Shown here piece after piece: positions 49,666 through 59,396 of a DNA stretch of 64,000 nucleotides. The number at the start of each line of letters is the position of its first letter. Position 1 is the stretch's first letter. The translations under genes were made by a program, and so were the position numbers. The stretch lies in NCBI RefSeq assembly GCF_001444425.1, contig NZ_CP013189.1, positions 1,426,001 through 1,490,000 of the forward strand. Reading direction: 5' to 3'. The DNA comes from Pseudohongiella spirulinae (GTDB lineage: Bacteria; Pseudomonadota; Gammaproteobacteria; Pseudomonadales; Pseudohongiellaceae). The notes beneath the pieces were generated by a model. The model was not told where the DNA came from and made no database searches. It saw only the letters and a list, made by a program, of their open reading frames with translations.

Positions 49666-52533
49666 ATGACTACACAAGATAAGTCGAGTTACTTGCGACG
49701 GGTGATTGCTGCCTGTATCGCCGGTTCGCTGTCTGTGCCGGCTGCATTGAATGCGCAGCCTGCGGACAATCCTGAAATTGAGGAAGTAGTGGTAACTGGT
49801 TCCTTTATCCGAAACAGTGCATTTGCGCAAAACAACCCCGTAGATAATGTCACTCAAGCAGAAATTCTCGAGTCTGGTGCGCCCAATATGGGTAACTACA
49901 TTCGGGATCTGACTTACACACAAAATACCAACACAGTCGCTAATGTGAACGCAGGCAATAGTGGCGGACAAAGCAGTGTTGGCACCACCTTTAACCTGCG
50001 AGGTCTTGGTGAAAACAGCACACTGACCCTGATGGATGGTATGCGATCCGTCGATCCTGCTATTAACACCCTGCTACCTGATATCGCGATTGATCGGATG
50101 GAAGTTGTGTTGGACGGCGGCTCTGCACTTTACGGATCGGATGCGGTTGCGGGTGTTGTCAATCTAATACCTATCAAAAGTTTCGATGGTATCCGGACCC
50201 GGGTTTCTCACCAGCGCTCTGAGTCGGGTGATTTTGAGGATAATAAGCTGGGTATATTGTTCGGACGTCAATTTGGCAACGGTCTGAATTGGGTTGTGGC
50301 TGGTGACTATGCGAGAACCACGCCGCTGATGCATTTTGAGAGACCGCGTTCATTGCGCGCGGATTATGGCTGGACCACGTCAGGTGGCGTAGGTGTATGG
50401 CGTGAGCTGGTGGGCGGTACTCCGGACCCGGGTGAGATTCACGGTGGACGACTTGTTGCGCCTAGCCTGGTTGATCCGGATTGTGGTGCTTTCAATGATG
50501 TTACCGATTTTGGCCAGGTTAACAACAATCCCAGCGGTATCCGGCTGGGTAGCAACTGCTACTTCAATTACGGACAGCAGTGGCCTTTGGCAGAAGGCAA
50601 GACTGAAGCGAATCTGTTTCAACATTTGAGCTACGAATTACCCAGTGGTGTAGTCCTGGAAGCACAAATGTCATTGGCATCACGTGAAAGTGAGAACCAC
50701 AACACATTGACATATCACCTGAACGTAAACAACCGCGAGGCGTTGGTCGTTCCTGCGGCTCACCCCGCAAACCCATTCGGGGTGGATGTGGGACCGTGGG
50801 CCTGGCGTCCGTTTGCTTTATCGGGAACTCTGCCGTCTTTTGCAGATCCCGCCACCGGGGCGCGTAAGCAGACTTATGAAGATATAGTTCAGCGCTACAA
50901 AGTTGGTGCACGTTACGATATCACTGATACCTGGACTGCCAATACCTACTATTCTTCACAGCGGCAGCACCGAGATTACAACGCCCATATGATCAATATG
51001 CCGCATTTGGCGGCAGCACTTATTGGGCAGGGCGGGCCAAATGGCAATGAGTGGTTTAACCCATTCGGCTCAAACGATCCCCGGTCTCAGTTTTATCAGC
51101 CGGGTGTTACCGATAACAGTCAGGAACTGGTTGATTGGATCGCGCCGACGGTACCATTCAGAACCTCTCAACGTGAGTTGACTGTCTTTGAGGTGAACGC
51201 TACAGGTGACCTGTACAACCTGCCAGCCGGAATGGCCAGAATGGCTGTTGGTTACCAGATGCGTGATATCAAAGAGTGGAATAACGCAAACCCACTGGCA
51301 AAAGCGCGTCGTGATTACAATAGTAGTATCATCGATACGCCGCCAACTGATCGCAACTATGGTAGTTCTGTGCAGGCAGTCTATACCGAGTTCGAATTGC
51401 CTCTGCTGGAAACGGTCGACATGCAAATTGCGGTGAGACACGAAGATTTCACTACATACGATCTGCAAACGACAACACCTAAGGTGGCGATACGTTGGGA
51501 GGCACTGCCCACTCTGGCTTTTCGCGCTTCAGTAGGCGAAAGTTTCCTGGCACCGACACCCGCGGATGCTCGCCCGTTTGATCCAAACGAAAACTGTGGT
51601 GAGATCTTTTTCGGTGCTGACCCGATTACTGGTGGTACCTTGCAAGGAGGTGCAACCTGTTCTTCTGGTAATCCCGCTTTGGCGCCAGAGACTTCTGATA
51701 TCTGGAACGTTGGTTTTACCTGGGAGCCTAACGACGCACTGAGTCTAAGTCTTGATTATCAGTCTATCGAGTATACGGACCGTATTCGAACCATTGGTAC
51801 AGAAGATGTTGTTCGAATCGAGTTCCTGGAAATGCTGCGGGCTATCGGATCGTCAGAAGGAGCTTACGATTCAACACCCGGTTCTGCTACTCGCAGCGCT
51901 GCTAATGCGTGGCTGGCTGCAGGTGGCAGCCCTCTGGCTAGCGTAACCCGCGCCCGTGATACACAACAAGTGCAGCGTGTTGTTCGTCAGGCGAAGAATG
52001 TGAGTTCTGTCTGGATTGATTTGTTTGATATGCGTGCACGATACACTATGGATATCAACAATCTGGGCAGATTCACGACCACCTTGAGTGCTACCTACAA
52101 TACCAAGTATGAGTATGCCGATGGCGGTGCTCAGATTGATGCGCTGGGTCGGCAGAATGCACTTACCGGTGTGGTTGCGCCAGTCCCGGAGCTCAAGTCG
52201 CAATTAAGGTTGGCCTGGATGAGGGAAAACCAAAGCGCTTCATTCACATATAGCTATCAGGATTCGGTTATATTTGATGACCGGGTTAACAACCTGTTAA
52301 CTGGAGTTCCGGCGCCATCAGATGGTAAGGTGCGCCACTGGAGCATTGCCAACGCGCAGTATACACACGTGCTCGATCAGTTCTTTGATAGCGAGATTAC
52401 CTTAAGCGCCGGGATAAACAACGTGTTTGATCGACTGCCGCAGCGACTACCCGTTCTTGGCGGGTTTGAAAGTCGGCTTCACAGCCCTTGGGGACGCCAG
52501 TTTTGGGCATCTGTTGAGTGGCAGCCATTCTGA
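49666..52533 (+). CDS. TonB-dependent outer-membrane receptor, large
   Basis: The 955-residue product starts with an extended signal sequence (VIAACIAGSLSVPAALNAQ) and a TonB-box-like segment (NPEIEEVVVTGSFI). The plug domain contains VGTTFNLRGLGENSTLTLMDGMR and MEVVLDGGSALYGSDAVAGVVNLI. A long beta-barrel follows, with a C-terminal FWASVEWQPF end. It belongs to the same broad group as the receptor at 33149-35704 but is not a close copy, judging by the different plug and length. The gene is monocistronic, with a terminator 102 bases after its stop codon. The substrate is unknown. Two such receptors with no siderophore genes suggest uptake of other organic substrates. Confidence 0.93.
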   Translation: MTTQDKSSYLRRVIAACIAGSLSVPAALNAQPADNPEIEEVVVTGSFIRNSAFAQNNPVDNVTQAEILESGAPNMGNYIRDLTYTQNTNTVANVNAGNSGGQSSVGTTFNLRGLGENSTLTLMDGMRSVDPAINTLLPDIAIDRMEVVLDGGSALYGSDAVAGVVNLIPIKSFDGIRTRVSHQRSESGDFEDNKLGILFGRQFGNGLNWVVAGDYARTTPLMHFERPRSLRADYGWTTSGGVGVWRELVGGTPDPGEIHGGRLVAPSLVDPDCGAFNDVTDFGQVNNNPSGIRLGSNCYFNYGQQWPLAEGKTEANLFQHLSYELPSGVVLEAQMSLASRESENHNTLTYHLNVNNREALVVPAAHPANPFGVDVGPWAWRPFALSGTLPSFADPATGARKQTYEDIVQRYKVGARYDITDTWTANTYYSSQRQHRDYNAHMINMPHLAAALIGQGGPNGNEWFNPFGSNDPRSQFYQPGVTDNSQELVDWIAPTVPFRTSQRELTVFEVNATGDLYNLPAGMARMAVGYQMRDIKEWNNANPLAKARRDYNSSIIDTPPTDRNYGSSVQAVYTEFELPLLETVDMQIAVRHEDFTTYDLQTTTPKVAIRWEALPTLAFRASVGESFLAPTPADARPFDPNENCGEIFFGADPITGGTLQGGATCSSGNPALAPETSDIWNVGFTWEPNDALSLSLDYQSIEYTDRIRTIGTEDVVRIEFLEMLRAIGSSEGAYDSTPGSATRSAANAWLAAGGSPLASVTRARDTQQVQRVVRQAKNVSSVWIDLFDMRARYTMDINNLGRFTTTLSATYNTKYEYADGGAQIDALGRQNALTGVVAPVPELKSQLRLAWMRENQSASFTYSYQDSVIFDDRVNNLLTGVPAPSDGKVRHWSIANAQYTHVLDQFFDSEITLSAGINNVFDRLPQRLPVLGGFESRLHSPWGRQFWASVEWQPF

Positions 52534-52634
52534 TCGGCTGAAGTTTTAGCCAGGATGATTGAGAGGGGGGTCGGGGTTGGAAGTTTGTGTATCGGGCGCC
52601 GACCCGTTCGTTCCCGATGATTGCCATCAATAAC

Positions 52635-52668
52635 AAAAAAGCCGACAGGAATCCCTGCCGGCTTTTTT
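52635..52668 (+). terminator. bidirectional intrinsic terminator
   Basis: AAAAAAGCCGACAGG and CCTGCCGGCTTTTTT form a stem with A residues on one side and T residues on the other. It can end both the TonB receptor transcript (plus) and the convergent cold-shock transcript (minus). Confidence 0.9.
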
Positions 52669-52723
52669 AGTTTGTTCTTGCTGTTCATACAGGCTTCAAG
52701 AGCCTGTCATCGTTGATCTGATA

Positions 52724-52930
52724 TTACAGACCGACGACGTTCTCAGCCTGCAAACCTTTGGCGCCTTTGGTTACAGTGAATTCAACGCGCTGGCCTTCAG
52801 CCAGAGTCTTGAATCCGGCAGATTTGATTGCGCTGTAATGTACAAATACATCGGCGCCGCCATCTTGCTGAATGAATCCAAAACCTTTTGACTCGTTGAA
52901 AAATTTAACCTGACCTGTCACTGTAGACAT
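52724..52930 (-). CDS. cold-shock protein, CspA family
   Basis: The 68-residue product is a single cold-shock domain that binds single-stranded RNA and DNA. RNP1 is KGFGFIQ and RNP2 is VFVHYSAI, both intact. It starts [20 protein letters not shown], the standard form. The ATG follows TAAGGAAA. Upstream on the minus strand a sigma-70-type promoter lies at 53095-53122, leaving a leader of about 158 bases, a length like that of cspA-type genes where the leader controls expression with temperature. The gene is isolated from its neighbours and converges on the terminator at 52635. Confidence 0.95.
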   Translation of the reverse strand: MSTVTGQVKFFNESKGFGFIQQDGGADVFVHYSAIKSAGFKTLAEGQRVEFTVTKGAKGLQAENVVGL

Positions 52931-53094
52931 ATTACATTTCCTTAAAAATTACTTAAATATTAAACAACGGCGACACCATACGGTGATCCGCGAAGCAAAA
53001 AATACGATTACAAATATGAGATACAGGACGAGGGTCTAAATGCGGCACTTCGTATTGCAGACATAAATATAGCCGGTATTCTGGCTTGGTATGC

Positions 53095-53122
53095 ATTGTA
53101 CGCTTAGCGCATGGCAAGTCAA
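53095..53122 (-). promoter_or_regulatory. sigma-70-type promoter of the cold-shock gene
   Basis: On the minus strand TTGACT (53122-53117) and TACAAT (53100-53095) are separated by 16 bases, a near-consensus pair. It gives a predicted transcription start near 53088 and a leader of about 158 bases (52931-53088) that holds no open reading frame. Confidence 0.7.
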
Positions 53123-53298
53123 CATATTTCGTATATCGACATCAGGTGATGTCATCTGGCACGTCGGTCGCATCTCAATCGACTGGCAATATGCCAATTA
53201 AAACAACGCGTTATTGTGCCTGTCTGGCAGTATTACATTATTGCTCGGGCTGGGTTATCATCTGCCTTGAATCAGAATAAAGAATCAGGGGAGAAGTT

Positions 53299-54579
53299 AT
53301 GTCGCTCAGAATCTCACGCACTCTGCTTGTGTGCGTTATTGCCGTTTTCGGTTTCTCGTCACCTCTGACAGCAGATAACCTGTCTTATGACAACCCGGAA
53401 GCCGTGAGCATGTCCTCAGAGCGGCTGATGCGTATAACGCCCGTGATCAATCAATATGTTGACGACGGCGAGCTGGTTGGTGTGGTCAGCATGATCGCCC
53501 GGCGCGGTGAAATTGTCCATTTTGATGCCTACGGTGAGTTAAACAAGGAAAGTTCGCAGCCGCTCGCTCGTGACAGCATTTTCCGCATCTATTCGATGAC
53601 CAAGCCCATCACCACACTGGCGGTGATGATGCTGTATGAAGAAGGCAAGCTGCAACTGACTGATCCAGTCGCCCGTCATTTGCCTGAGTTCCAGAATGTG
53701 CGGGTAGCCGGGCCTGGTGGATCGCTGGTGCAGCCTGAACGCCCGATGACAGTGCAGATGCTGATGACGCACAGCTCCGGACTGACCTACGGTGTATTCG
53801 GCGACACTCTGGTTGACCGGCAATACCGGGATGCGAATGTGATGGCTGCGCCGGATCTGGATACTTTCATTGACCGCCTGGGTCAGATTCCTCTGCAATA
53901 CCAACCCGGAACACGTTTTCACTACAGTGTTGCCACTGATGTTCTGGGCGCACTGGTCGAGGCCGTATCTGGCATGACACTGGGGGAATTCTTCCGTACC
54001 CGTATATTCGAGCCCCTGCAGATGCACGACACTTTCTTTGAAGTGCCTGCTGACAAGCTGGCCCGCTTTGGCACTAATCATACATTTAATCCCCAGACCG
54101 GGGAGTTGGAGGTCAGTGACCGTCCGGAAGGCAGCAATTTTGTGAACCGGCGCACCTTTGAATCCGGCGGCGGTGGTTTGCTGTCAACCGCCGAAGATTA
54201 TATGCGATTCAGCCAGATGGTTCTGAATGGCGGCGAGCTGGATGGTCAGCGCATTATCGGTAACAAAACACTGGAATACATGACACGCAACCATCTGCCC
54301 GGTATTTTTGGGGCTAATGGCGTTCATAATCCGCAGGAGCTGCCTGGTTTCGCCCGGGGCACGGGATTTGGTCTGGGTTTTGCGGTGGTTGATGATCAGA
54401 CAGCAGCCGGCGGTGTCGGCTCTGATGGTGAGTATTACTGGGGAGGTGCCGCAGGTACCATTTTCTGGATCGATCCTGAGGAAGAACTGATTGGCATTGT
54501 CATGATTCAACACATGAATGTCCGGGTACCACTAAGAGCAACATTCAAGGCATTAACATACGCCGCGATCACTGACTGA
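53299..54579 (+). CDS. exported serine hydrolase, class C beta-lactamase-like
   Basis: The 426-residue product has a signal peptide (LLVCVIAVFGFSSPLTA) and a serine hydrolase domain of the beta-lactamase/penicillin-binding superfamily. The SxxK motif is SMTK with Ser99 and Lys102. The YxN-equivalent region is HYSVATDVLGAL, and the KTG-equivalent region falls near WGGAAGTIFWID. Members include AmpC-like enzymes, D-aminopeptidases and esterases (EstB). The lack of an obvious KTG triad favours a hydrolase or esterase over a true beta-lactamase. GGGGAG before the ATG supports the start. A FabH-like gene follows 37 bases downstream on the same strand. Confidence 0.9.
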   Translation: MSLRISRTLLVCVIAVFGFSSPLTADNLSYDNPEAVSMSSERLMRITPVINQYVDDGELVGVVSMIARRGEIVHFDAYGELNKESSQPLARDSIFRIYSMTKPITTLAVMMLYEEGKLQLTDPVARHLPEFQNVRVAGPGGSLVQPERPMTVQMLMTHSSGLTYGVFGDTLVDRQYRDANVMAAPDLDTFIDRLGQIPLQYQPGTRFHYSVATDVLGALVEAVSGMTLGEFFRTRIFEPLQMHDTFFEVPADKLARFGTNHTFNPQTGELEVSDRPEGSNFVNRRTFESGGGGLLSTAEDYMRFSQMVLNGGELDGQRIIGNKTLEYMTRNHLPGIFGANGVHNPQELPGFARGTGFGLGFAVVDDQTAAGGVGSDGEYYWGGAAGTIFWIDPEEELIGIVMIQHMNVRVPLRATFKALTYAAITD

Positions 54580-54616
54580 GTCGCGGTACAATAAAAAATT
54601 GGGGAAGGTAGTATTT

Positions 54617-55756
54617 ATGCGCTTGCATCAAGCAAGTGATCAGGTTGTCATCAGCGGCGCCGGTCTCTGGACACCTGATCATGTAGTAACAAATGAAGAA
54701 TTGGTGGAGGCGCTTAACGCCTATGCAGACCGCTTTAATACTGAAAATGCGTTAGAGATTGAAGCCGGTCGTCTGGCGCCGGTGATGAAATCGGATGCCA
54801 GCTTTATTGAAAAAGCCAGCGGCATCAAGCAGCGTCATGTCTATGTTAAAGATGGCATTCTTGATATCAACCGCATGCGGCCAAGAATCGTTGAGCGTGC
54901 TGAGGGTGAGTTGAGTCACCAGGCCGAGATTGCGCTGCATGCTGCCAGAAAAGCGATGGCGGCAGCCAATAAAAAAGCGGCGGATATTGACGCTGTGATT
55001 GTCAGTTGTGCCTACACGCAGCGAGCATATCCTGCTATCGCTATTGAAGTTCAGGATGAGCTGGGCATTGAAGGGTTTGGATTTGATATGCTGGTTGCCT
55101 GTTCCGCTGCGACCTTTGCCCTGCACCGCGCTTACGAGATGGTTCGTTCCGGTACCGCCCGGGCGGTGATGGTGATTAATCCTGAGCTGGTATCTCCGCA
55201 AATTAATTTCTGTGATCGCGACAGTCATTTTATATTTGGTGATGTGGCAACAGCAGTTATTGTCGAGCGTGGTGATACAGCGAATTCAGCTTCCGTTTTT
55301 GACATATTGGGTACTCAGGCTCAAACTGTTTATTCCAACAATATCCGTTCTAATTTCGGATATATGTCACGTGCTTTTGATACCGACCCATTTGGAGTTG
55401 ATAAACTTTTCCATCAGGAAGGGCGGGCGGTATTCAAAGAAGTCTGCCCTATGGCGGCGGAGCATTTGTCAGGACACCTGGCGCTTTATGGTTTCGAACC
55501 CACAGACGTCAGACGTTGGTGGCTGCATCAGGCTAATATCAATATGAATCAGCTGATCTCAAAAAAATTACTGGGTCGTATGCCCGATAATGATGAGGCG
55601 CCCATTGTGCTTGATCGTTACGCCAATACTGCGTCGGCTGGATCAGTGATTGCCTTCAGTCTGCATCATGAAGACCTGGAATCGGGTGATCTGGGTATGC
55701 TGTGTTCCTTTGGTGCTGGTTATTCCATAGGAAGTTTATTGCTGCGTAAGCGTTAA
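54617..55756 (+). CDS. beta-ketoacyl-ACP synthase III-like enzyme
   Basis: The 379-residue product is a FabH-type thiolase-fold enzyme that condenses an acyl-CoA starter with malonyl-ACP or a related extender. The catalytic triad is visible: Cys162 (LVACSAATFAL), His304 (LHQANINMN) and Asn337 (YANTASAGS). It is longer than FabH (about 320) because of an N-terminal stretch with residues such as NAYADRFN and KASGIKQRHVY, typical of the larger FabH-like proteins of gammaproteobacteria. It could start fatty-acid synthesis or make a special lipid or ketone. ATG at 54617 follows GGGGAAGG; the upstream TTG is not used. A barrel-like gene follows 12 bases downstream. Confidence 0.92.
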   Translation: MRLHQASDQVVISGAGLWTPDHVVTNEELVEALNAYADRFNTENALEIEAGRLAPVMKSDASFIEKASGIKQRHVYVKDGILDINRMRPRIVERAEGELSHQAEIALHAARKAMAAANKKAADIDAVIVSCAYTQRAYPAIAIEVQDELGIEGFGFDMLVACSAATFALHRAYEMVRSGTARAVMVINPELVSPQINFCDRDSHFIFGDVATAVIVERGDTANSASVFDILGTQAQTVYSNNIRSNFGYMSRAFDTDPFGVDKLFHQEGRAVFKEVCPMAAEHLSGHLALYGFEPTDVRRWWLHQANINMNQLISKKLLGRMPDNDEAPIVLDRYANTASAGSVIAFSLHHEDLESGDLGMLCSFGAGYSIGSLLLRKR

Positions 55757-55768
55757 GCAAGGGAGTGC

Positions 55769-56893
55769 GTGAAGGTGCGTTTGTATTCAAAAGGACTGAT
55801 CTTGTTTTCATTGTCAGCGTCAATCAGTCTGCCATTATTTAATAACGCTGATGCAGCTACTCCGCAGGTACGTGGACAGTGGATGGGTGCGATGGGAGAA
55901 TCGGGCTTGCGTCGCTTTTATTCTGCCGGTGGTGATTTTGGCGAGGTGGTTAATCGCCTGGTGAGTTACCAGACGGCCAACAGAATCTGGAACGCACAGC
56001 AGTCCTCAGCAAATCCGCCTGCGCCCACTGATATGGAATCCCGCACGGACAGCTGGGCGATACAGAATGACTCATTGATTCCCGTTGCAACAGACCATGA
56101 GCGTCCAGTTTATGCCAGGGTAATGGTCAGGCTTGCGGGGCGTGAAGAGCAAGGTTTGATGGAAAGCACCAGTGATCGCCTGGATCTGGGCGTTTTGTAT
56201 GCACCAACTCAAACATCTTACATTGGGATTGGTGTAGCCATAGATGAAAGTGCTTCTGATGTGCTTTACGCCAATGGTCGAGCCCGCGGGCAAAGTTTCG
56301 GACCGCGGTTTGATGCGGGAATAGTTTTAGGTCCGGTCTGGTCGGCCGCTATTCGTTACGACTATCTGATGTATAACGGTAACAGTACAGTAAATGTGCG
56401 TACTGCCACGGGTCCACTCACCATCAGTCGTGACAGTGCCTACGATCGTCAGTATTTACAGGCCGGGGTGCTGGCTCGTTTTAATGAAAGCCGACTGGAG
56501 TGGTTGCCGTCGCGCAGCACCCTTAATTTTGACGTGGCATTGCAGATGGTGCGCAATCACCATGAGCCCAAAACTGATAGTCTGGGGCGTGTGACAAGCG
56601 AACCTTTTGGTTATGATGAGCATCTCGCTGTACTGCGCAGCACTGTTGGCTTAACCAGACCTCTGGACGAGACCGGCAACTGGAGTGTGACAGGGCGGGT
56701 CGGGCTGGATTACGAAGTTGATACCAATATGAATTTCCCGATCGACGATCGCACTGGCATGGTTTATAGCGCTGCGCTGGTCTATCAGCTTGCACGAGGC
56801 AAACGGGTGCAGATATTGCTTGACCGTTATCAGCACGCCGATGATTACCGGAGTCGTAACAGCGTGACACTGATTGGCGTTATTGACTTCTGA
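55769..56893 (+). CDS. exported beta-rich protein, probable outer-membrane barrel, unknown function
   Basis: The 374-residue product has a signal peptide (LILFSLSASISLPLFNNADA) and a C-terminal half of alternating-hydrophobic strands (SYIGIGVAIDE, FDAGIVLGPVWSAAIRYDYLMY, MVYSAALVYQLARG) ending in VTLIGVIDF. This matches an autotransporter-like or porin-like barrel of about 270 residues. The N-terminal quarter (QWMGAMGESGLRRFYSAGGDF) is not recognised. Translation begins at a GTG; 55769 is the first, but GGGAG (55761-55765) is spaced better for the GTG at 55775. It lies 12 bases after the FabH-like gene and overlaps the convergent translocase-like gene by 14 bases. Confidence 0.75.
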   Translation: MKVRLYSKGLILFSLSASISLPLFNNADAATPQVRGQWMGAMGESGLRRFYSAGGDFGEVVNRLVSYQTANRIWNAQQSSANPPAPTDMESRTDSWAIQNDSLIPVATDHERPVYARVMVRLAGREEQGLMESTSDRLDLGVLYAPTQTSYIGIGVAIDESASDVLYANGRARGQSFGPRFDAGIVLGPVWSAAIRYDYLMYNGNSTVNVRTATGPLTISRDSAYDRQYLQAGVLARFNESRLEWLPSRSTLNFDVALQMVRNHHEPKTDSLGRVTSEPFGYDEHLAVLRSTVGLTRPLDETGNWSVTGRVGLDYEVDTNMNFPIDDRTGMVYSAALVYQLARGKRVQILLDRYQHADDYRSRNSVTLIGVIDF

Positions 56894-58247
56894 CTTGAGT
56901 CTGATATTGCCTGCCGAGCCAGATTGCCAGTACGAACCATAGTGCCGAGACCGGCAACATGGTTACAGCAAGACCGGAAAGTCCTATTCCGAACCAGGCC
57001 ATGGCGGTATAGGACCAGGCTCCGACCTGATCACCTACCCGATATACAAATGTATCGTTGAAATTTTTGGCTTTGTATTTATCGGTACGTGATACCACAG
57101 TATAAAGTGACTCGCGGGCTGGGCGCTGAATGGCAAAATTGCCGGCACGGCGAATGATATCGAAGCTGATCACGACCAGCAGTACGGGTGCAACCGCCAG
57201 TAAACCAAACCCCACAAAACTGATCACGGGTAGCAGAGCCAGGCTGATTCCGACTCCCAGCCAGCGCAGGATTCTGCCGGTCAGAAACATCTGAACAATC
57301 AGGGTGATGGCATTGACAATCAAATCCCGGTTGGCAAAAAGCTGAGTGCGCCCGGTACGGTCATCGCCATAAACTTCATTGACGATGGCAATCTGCTGGA
57401 AATACAGGTAGGTGGAGACTATGGTAAACATCAACATCAATGCCGCGATACCCAGTAGATAGGGAGAGCGCAGCACATGATACATACCCTCAAGCACGCC
57501 GCCGCCGATCACAGCGTGTTGTTTGGCATCGACCTCGGCGCTGATTTCATCGGCTTCAGGTACCCGGCTCTGTTTCAGGTCCCGGTCTTTGCCTTCTGCT
57601 TCGTCTTTTATTGCCGCCAGTGCCAGTTTCTGTTCATTGTCGCTGAGGAATCTGGCGACATGAGCAGCGACTTCCAGCAGTACTGCAGATACCAGCAGTA
57701 GCGTGACTGGCCCCAGTCCGGCGGCCAGAAAGGATGTGATACCAGACCCGCTCAGGGCACCGGCGGTGCCCCCCACGGCAATCACACCAAACAGACGTTT
57801 GCTCTGCGACGGTCTGAATACATCATTGACCAATGACCAGAAAACCGAGATTACAAAAAGATTGAATACGCTGGTCCAGATGAAAAACACCCGGCCGGCC
57901 CAGACTTCACTGAGGCCGCTCAGGCTCTGAAAGGCCAGGTAGAACAATACCAGCTGCAACATGAAAAAGCGGTAGACCAGAGCGATAAAGCGTCGTCTGG
58001 TCATGCGCGCCACCATGGCAGTATAAATCGGATGCAGAATCATCATGCCGACGAGTGTGCCGGTAAACAGCCAGGCCAGATTTTCTACGCCGCCGGCTGC
58101 GCCCATGTCATCGCGAATCGGGCGGATGATGTAGTAGGCACACAGCAGCAGGAAATAATACAGACCGGAAAGGAAGAGCGCCGGGCCTTCGCCCTGGCGG
58201 ATATTGATGGAGCGATTAATCAAAGCATGCCAGGCTGACTGCATCAC
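56880..58247 (-). CDS. ADP/ATP-translocase-like membrane transporter (NTT/MFS-related)
   Basis: The 455-residue inner-membrane protein has about 12 hydrophobic segments. Its N-terminus ALFLSGLYYFLLLCAYYIIRPIRDDMG resembles the start of nucleotide transporters of the ADP/ATP translocase type found in intracellular bacteria and plastids, and also in many free-living bacteria where the substrate is unknown. A cytosolic loop of about 45 residues (about 205-250) rich in charged residues lies in the middle. The charged IRP and RPARESLY motifs are conserved in that group. It converges with the barrel-like gene (14-base overlap) and lies 14 bases upstream of corA on the same strand. Substrate unknown. 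Confidence 0.85.
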   Translation of the reverse strand: MMQSAWHALINRSINIRQGEGPALFLSGLYYFLLLCAYYIIRPIRDDMGAAGGVENLAWLFTGTLVGMMILHPIYTAMVARMTRRRFIALVYRFFMLQLVLFYLAFQSLSGLSEVWAGRVFFIWTSVFNLFVISVFWSLVNDVFRPSQSKRLFGVIAVGGTAGALSGSGITSFLAAGLGPVTLLLVSAVLLEVAAHVARFLSDNEQKLALAAIKDEAEGKDRDLKQSRVPEADEISAEVDAKQHAVIGGGVLEGMYHVLRSPYLLGIAALMLMFTIVSTYLYFQQIAIVNEVYGDDRTGRTQLFANRDLIVNAITLIVQMFLTGRILRWLGVGISLALLPVISFVGFGLLAVAPVLLVVISFDIIRRAGNFAIQRPARESLYTVVSRTDKYKAKNFNDTFVYRVGDQVGAWSYTAMAWFGIGLSGLAVTMLPVSALWFVLAIWLGRQYQTQVRSQ

Positions 58248-58261
58248 AACTCCTCAGACGA

Positions 58262-59212
58262 TTACAACCACCCCTTTATTTTAAAGAATACGTAGGGTGC
58301 GACGCCCGATAATACCATCAAACCGAGAGCAAAAGGATAGCCAAACTGCCAGCCAAGTTCCGGCATCGTGTTGAAATTCATGCCGTATATGCTGGCGATT
58401 ACAGTGGGTGGCAAAAACACCACGGCAGCAATCGAGAAAATTTTGATTATCTGGCTCTGCTTGATGTTGATAAAGCCCTGAGCGGCATCCATCAGGAAGT
58501 TGATTTTGTCAAAAACAAAGCTGTTATGGGGCAACAGTGAGTCGATGTCGCGCAGCAGTTCTCGTGCCGTTTCAGCATGAACGGCGGAGAGTTTGCCACG
58601 CCGCAGCAGAAAGCTTAACGCGCGCTGAGTGTCCATCAGACACAGGCGGACCTTGCCATTGGTATCTTCCTGGCGGGCGAGTTCGTCCAGGGCATCTTCT
58701 ATATCCGCATCGTTATCTTCCAGCACCAGATTGCTGGTCTCTTCCAGTTGCGTATAGACCTCTTCCAGCGTGTCAGCCAGATCATCAATCTTGATTTCAA
58801 ACAGGCCCAGTAATATTGAAACCGGATCTTCTGCCAGGCCCTTCAGTCGTCGCGCCCGCATCCGCATCAGGCGAAACGCAGGAATTTCGCGCTCGCGCAG
58901 GGTAATAAGCTGTGAGTCAGTCAGGGTGAAGGCGACGCTGGTATTGCGATGCCTTTCTTCGGTTTTGTGCAAAAACAGGGAGTGTACGTGCAGACCAACT
59001 TCATCCTGATAAGAACGGGCAGAGGCTTCAATTTCCTCGACATCCTCTGTATCAGGCAAGGGCTGGCTGTGCAGACTTTCGATAATATCGCGTTCTTCGT
59101 CATCGGGATTGACCAGATCCAGCCATAGAGCGGCAGCCAGCGATTCGCTGGAGATCTCTTCCTGGCTTGGTACCAGGTATTGCTGTCTGTCCAATCGATA
59201 TCGAATCAGCAT
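58262..59212 (-). CDS. corA: CorA-family magnesium/cobalt transporter
   Basis: CorA is a homopentameric inner-membrane channel for Mg2+ and Co2+. The 316-residue product has a large cytosolic N-terminal domain with acidic helices (DLADTLEEVYTQLEETSNLVLEDNDAD), then two C-terminal membrane helices (about residues 255-275 and 290-310). The signature GMN lies in YGMNFNTMPE between them. The ATG at 59212 (MLIRYRLDRQQYL) gives the family's usual start; the longer reading to 59296 begins with low-complexity residues and is unlikely. The chain continues into the next gene's region only 14 bases away, so co-transcription with the translocase-like gene is likely. Confidence 0.93.
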   Translation of the reverse strand: MLIRYRLDRQQYLVPSQEEISSESLAAALWLDLVNPDDEERDIIESLHSQPLPDTEDVEEIEASARSYQDEVGLHVHSLFLHKTEERHRNTSVAFTLTDSQLITLREREIPAFRLMRMRARRLKGLAEDPVSILLGLFEIKIDDLADTLEEVYTQLEETSNLVLEDNDADIEDALDELARQEDTNGKVRLCLMDTQRALSFLLRRGKLSAVHAETARELLRDIDSLLPHNSFVFDKINFLMDAAQGFINIKQSQIIKIFSIAAVVFLPPTVIASIYGMNFNTMPELGWQFGYPFALGLMVLSGVAPYVFFKIKGWL

Positions 59213-59396
59213 CCGGGTGCGTCCTGCTGTTTTATTGGCGCGAACTATACACCAAACCGACCCAGCTGAGCCAGCCCGCCGGGCATCCTGTCGCATACAG
59301 ACGTTGACTGAAGCGATCAGGTGTTCGCTTCGTATATGGTTTGCGGTAACATCAAACTCTGTGATGAGTTAACCGTTTTTATCTGAGGGTGGAAGT

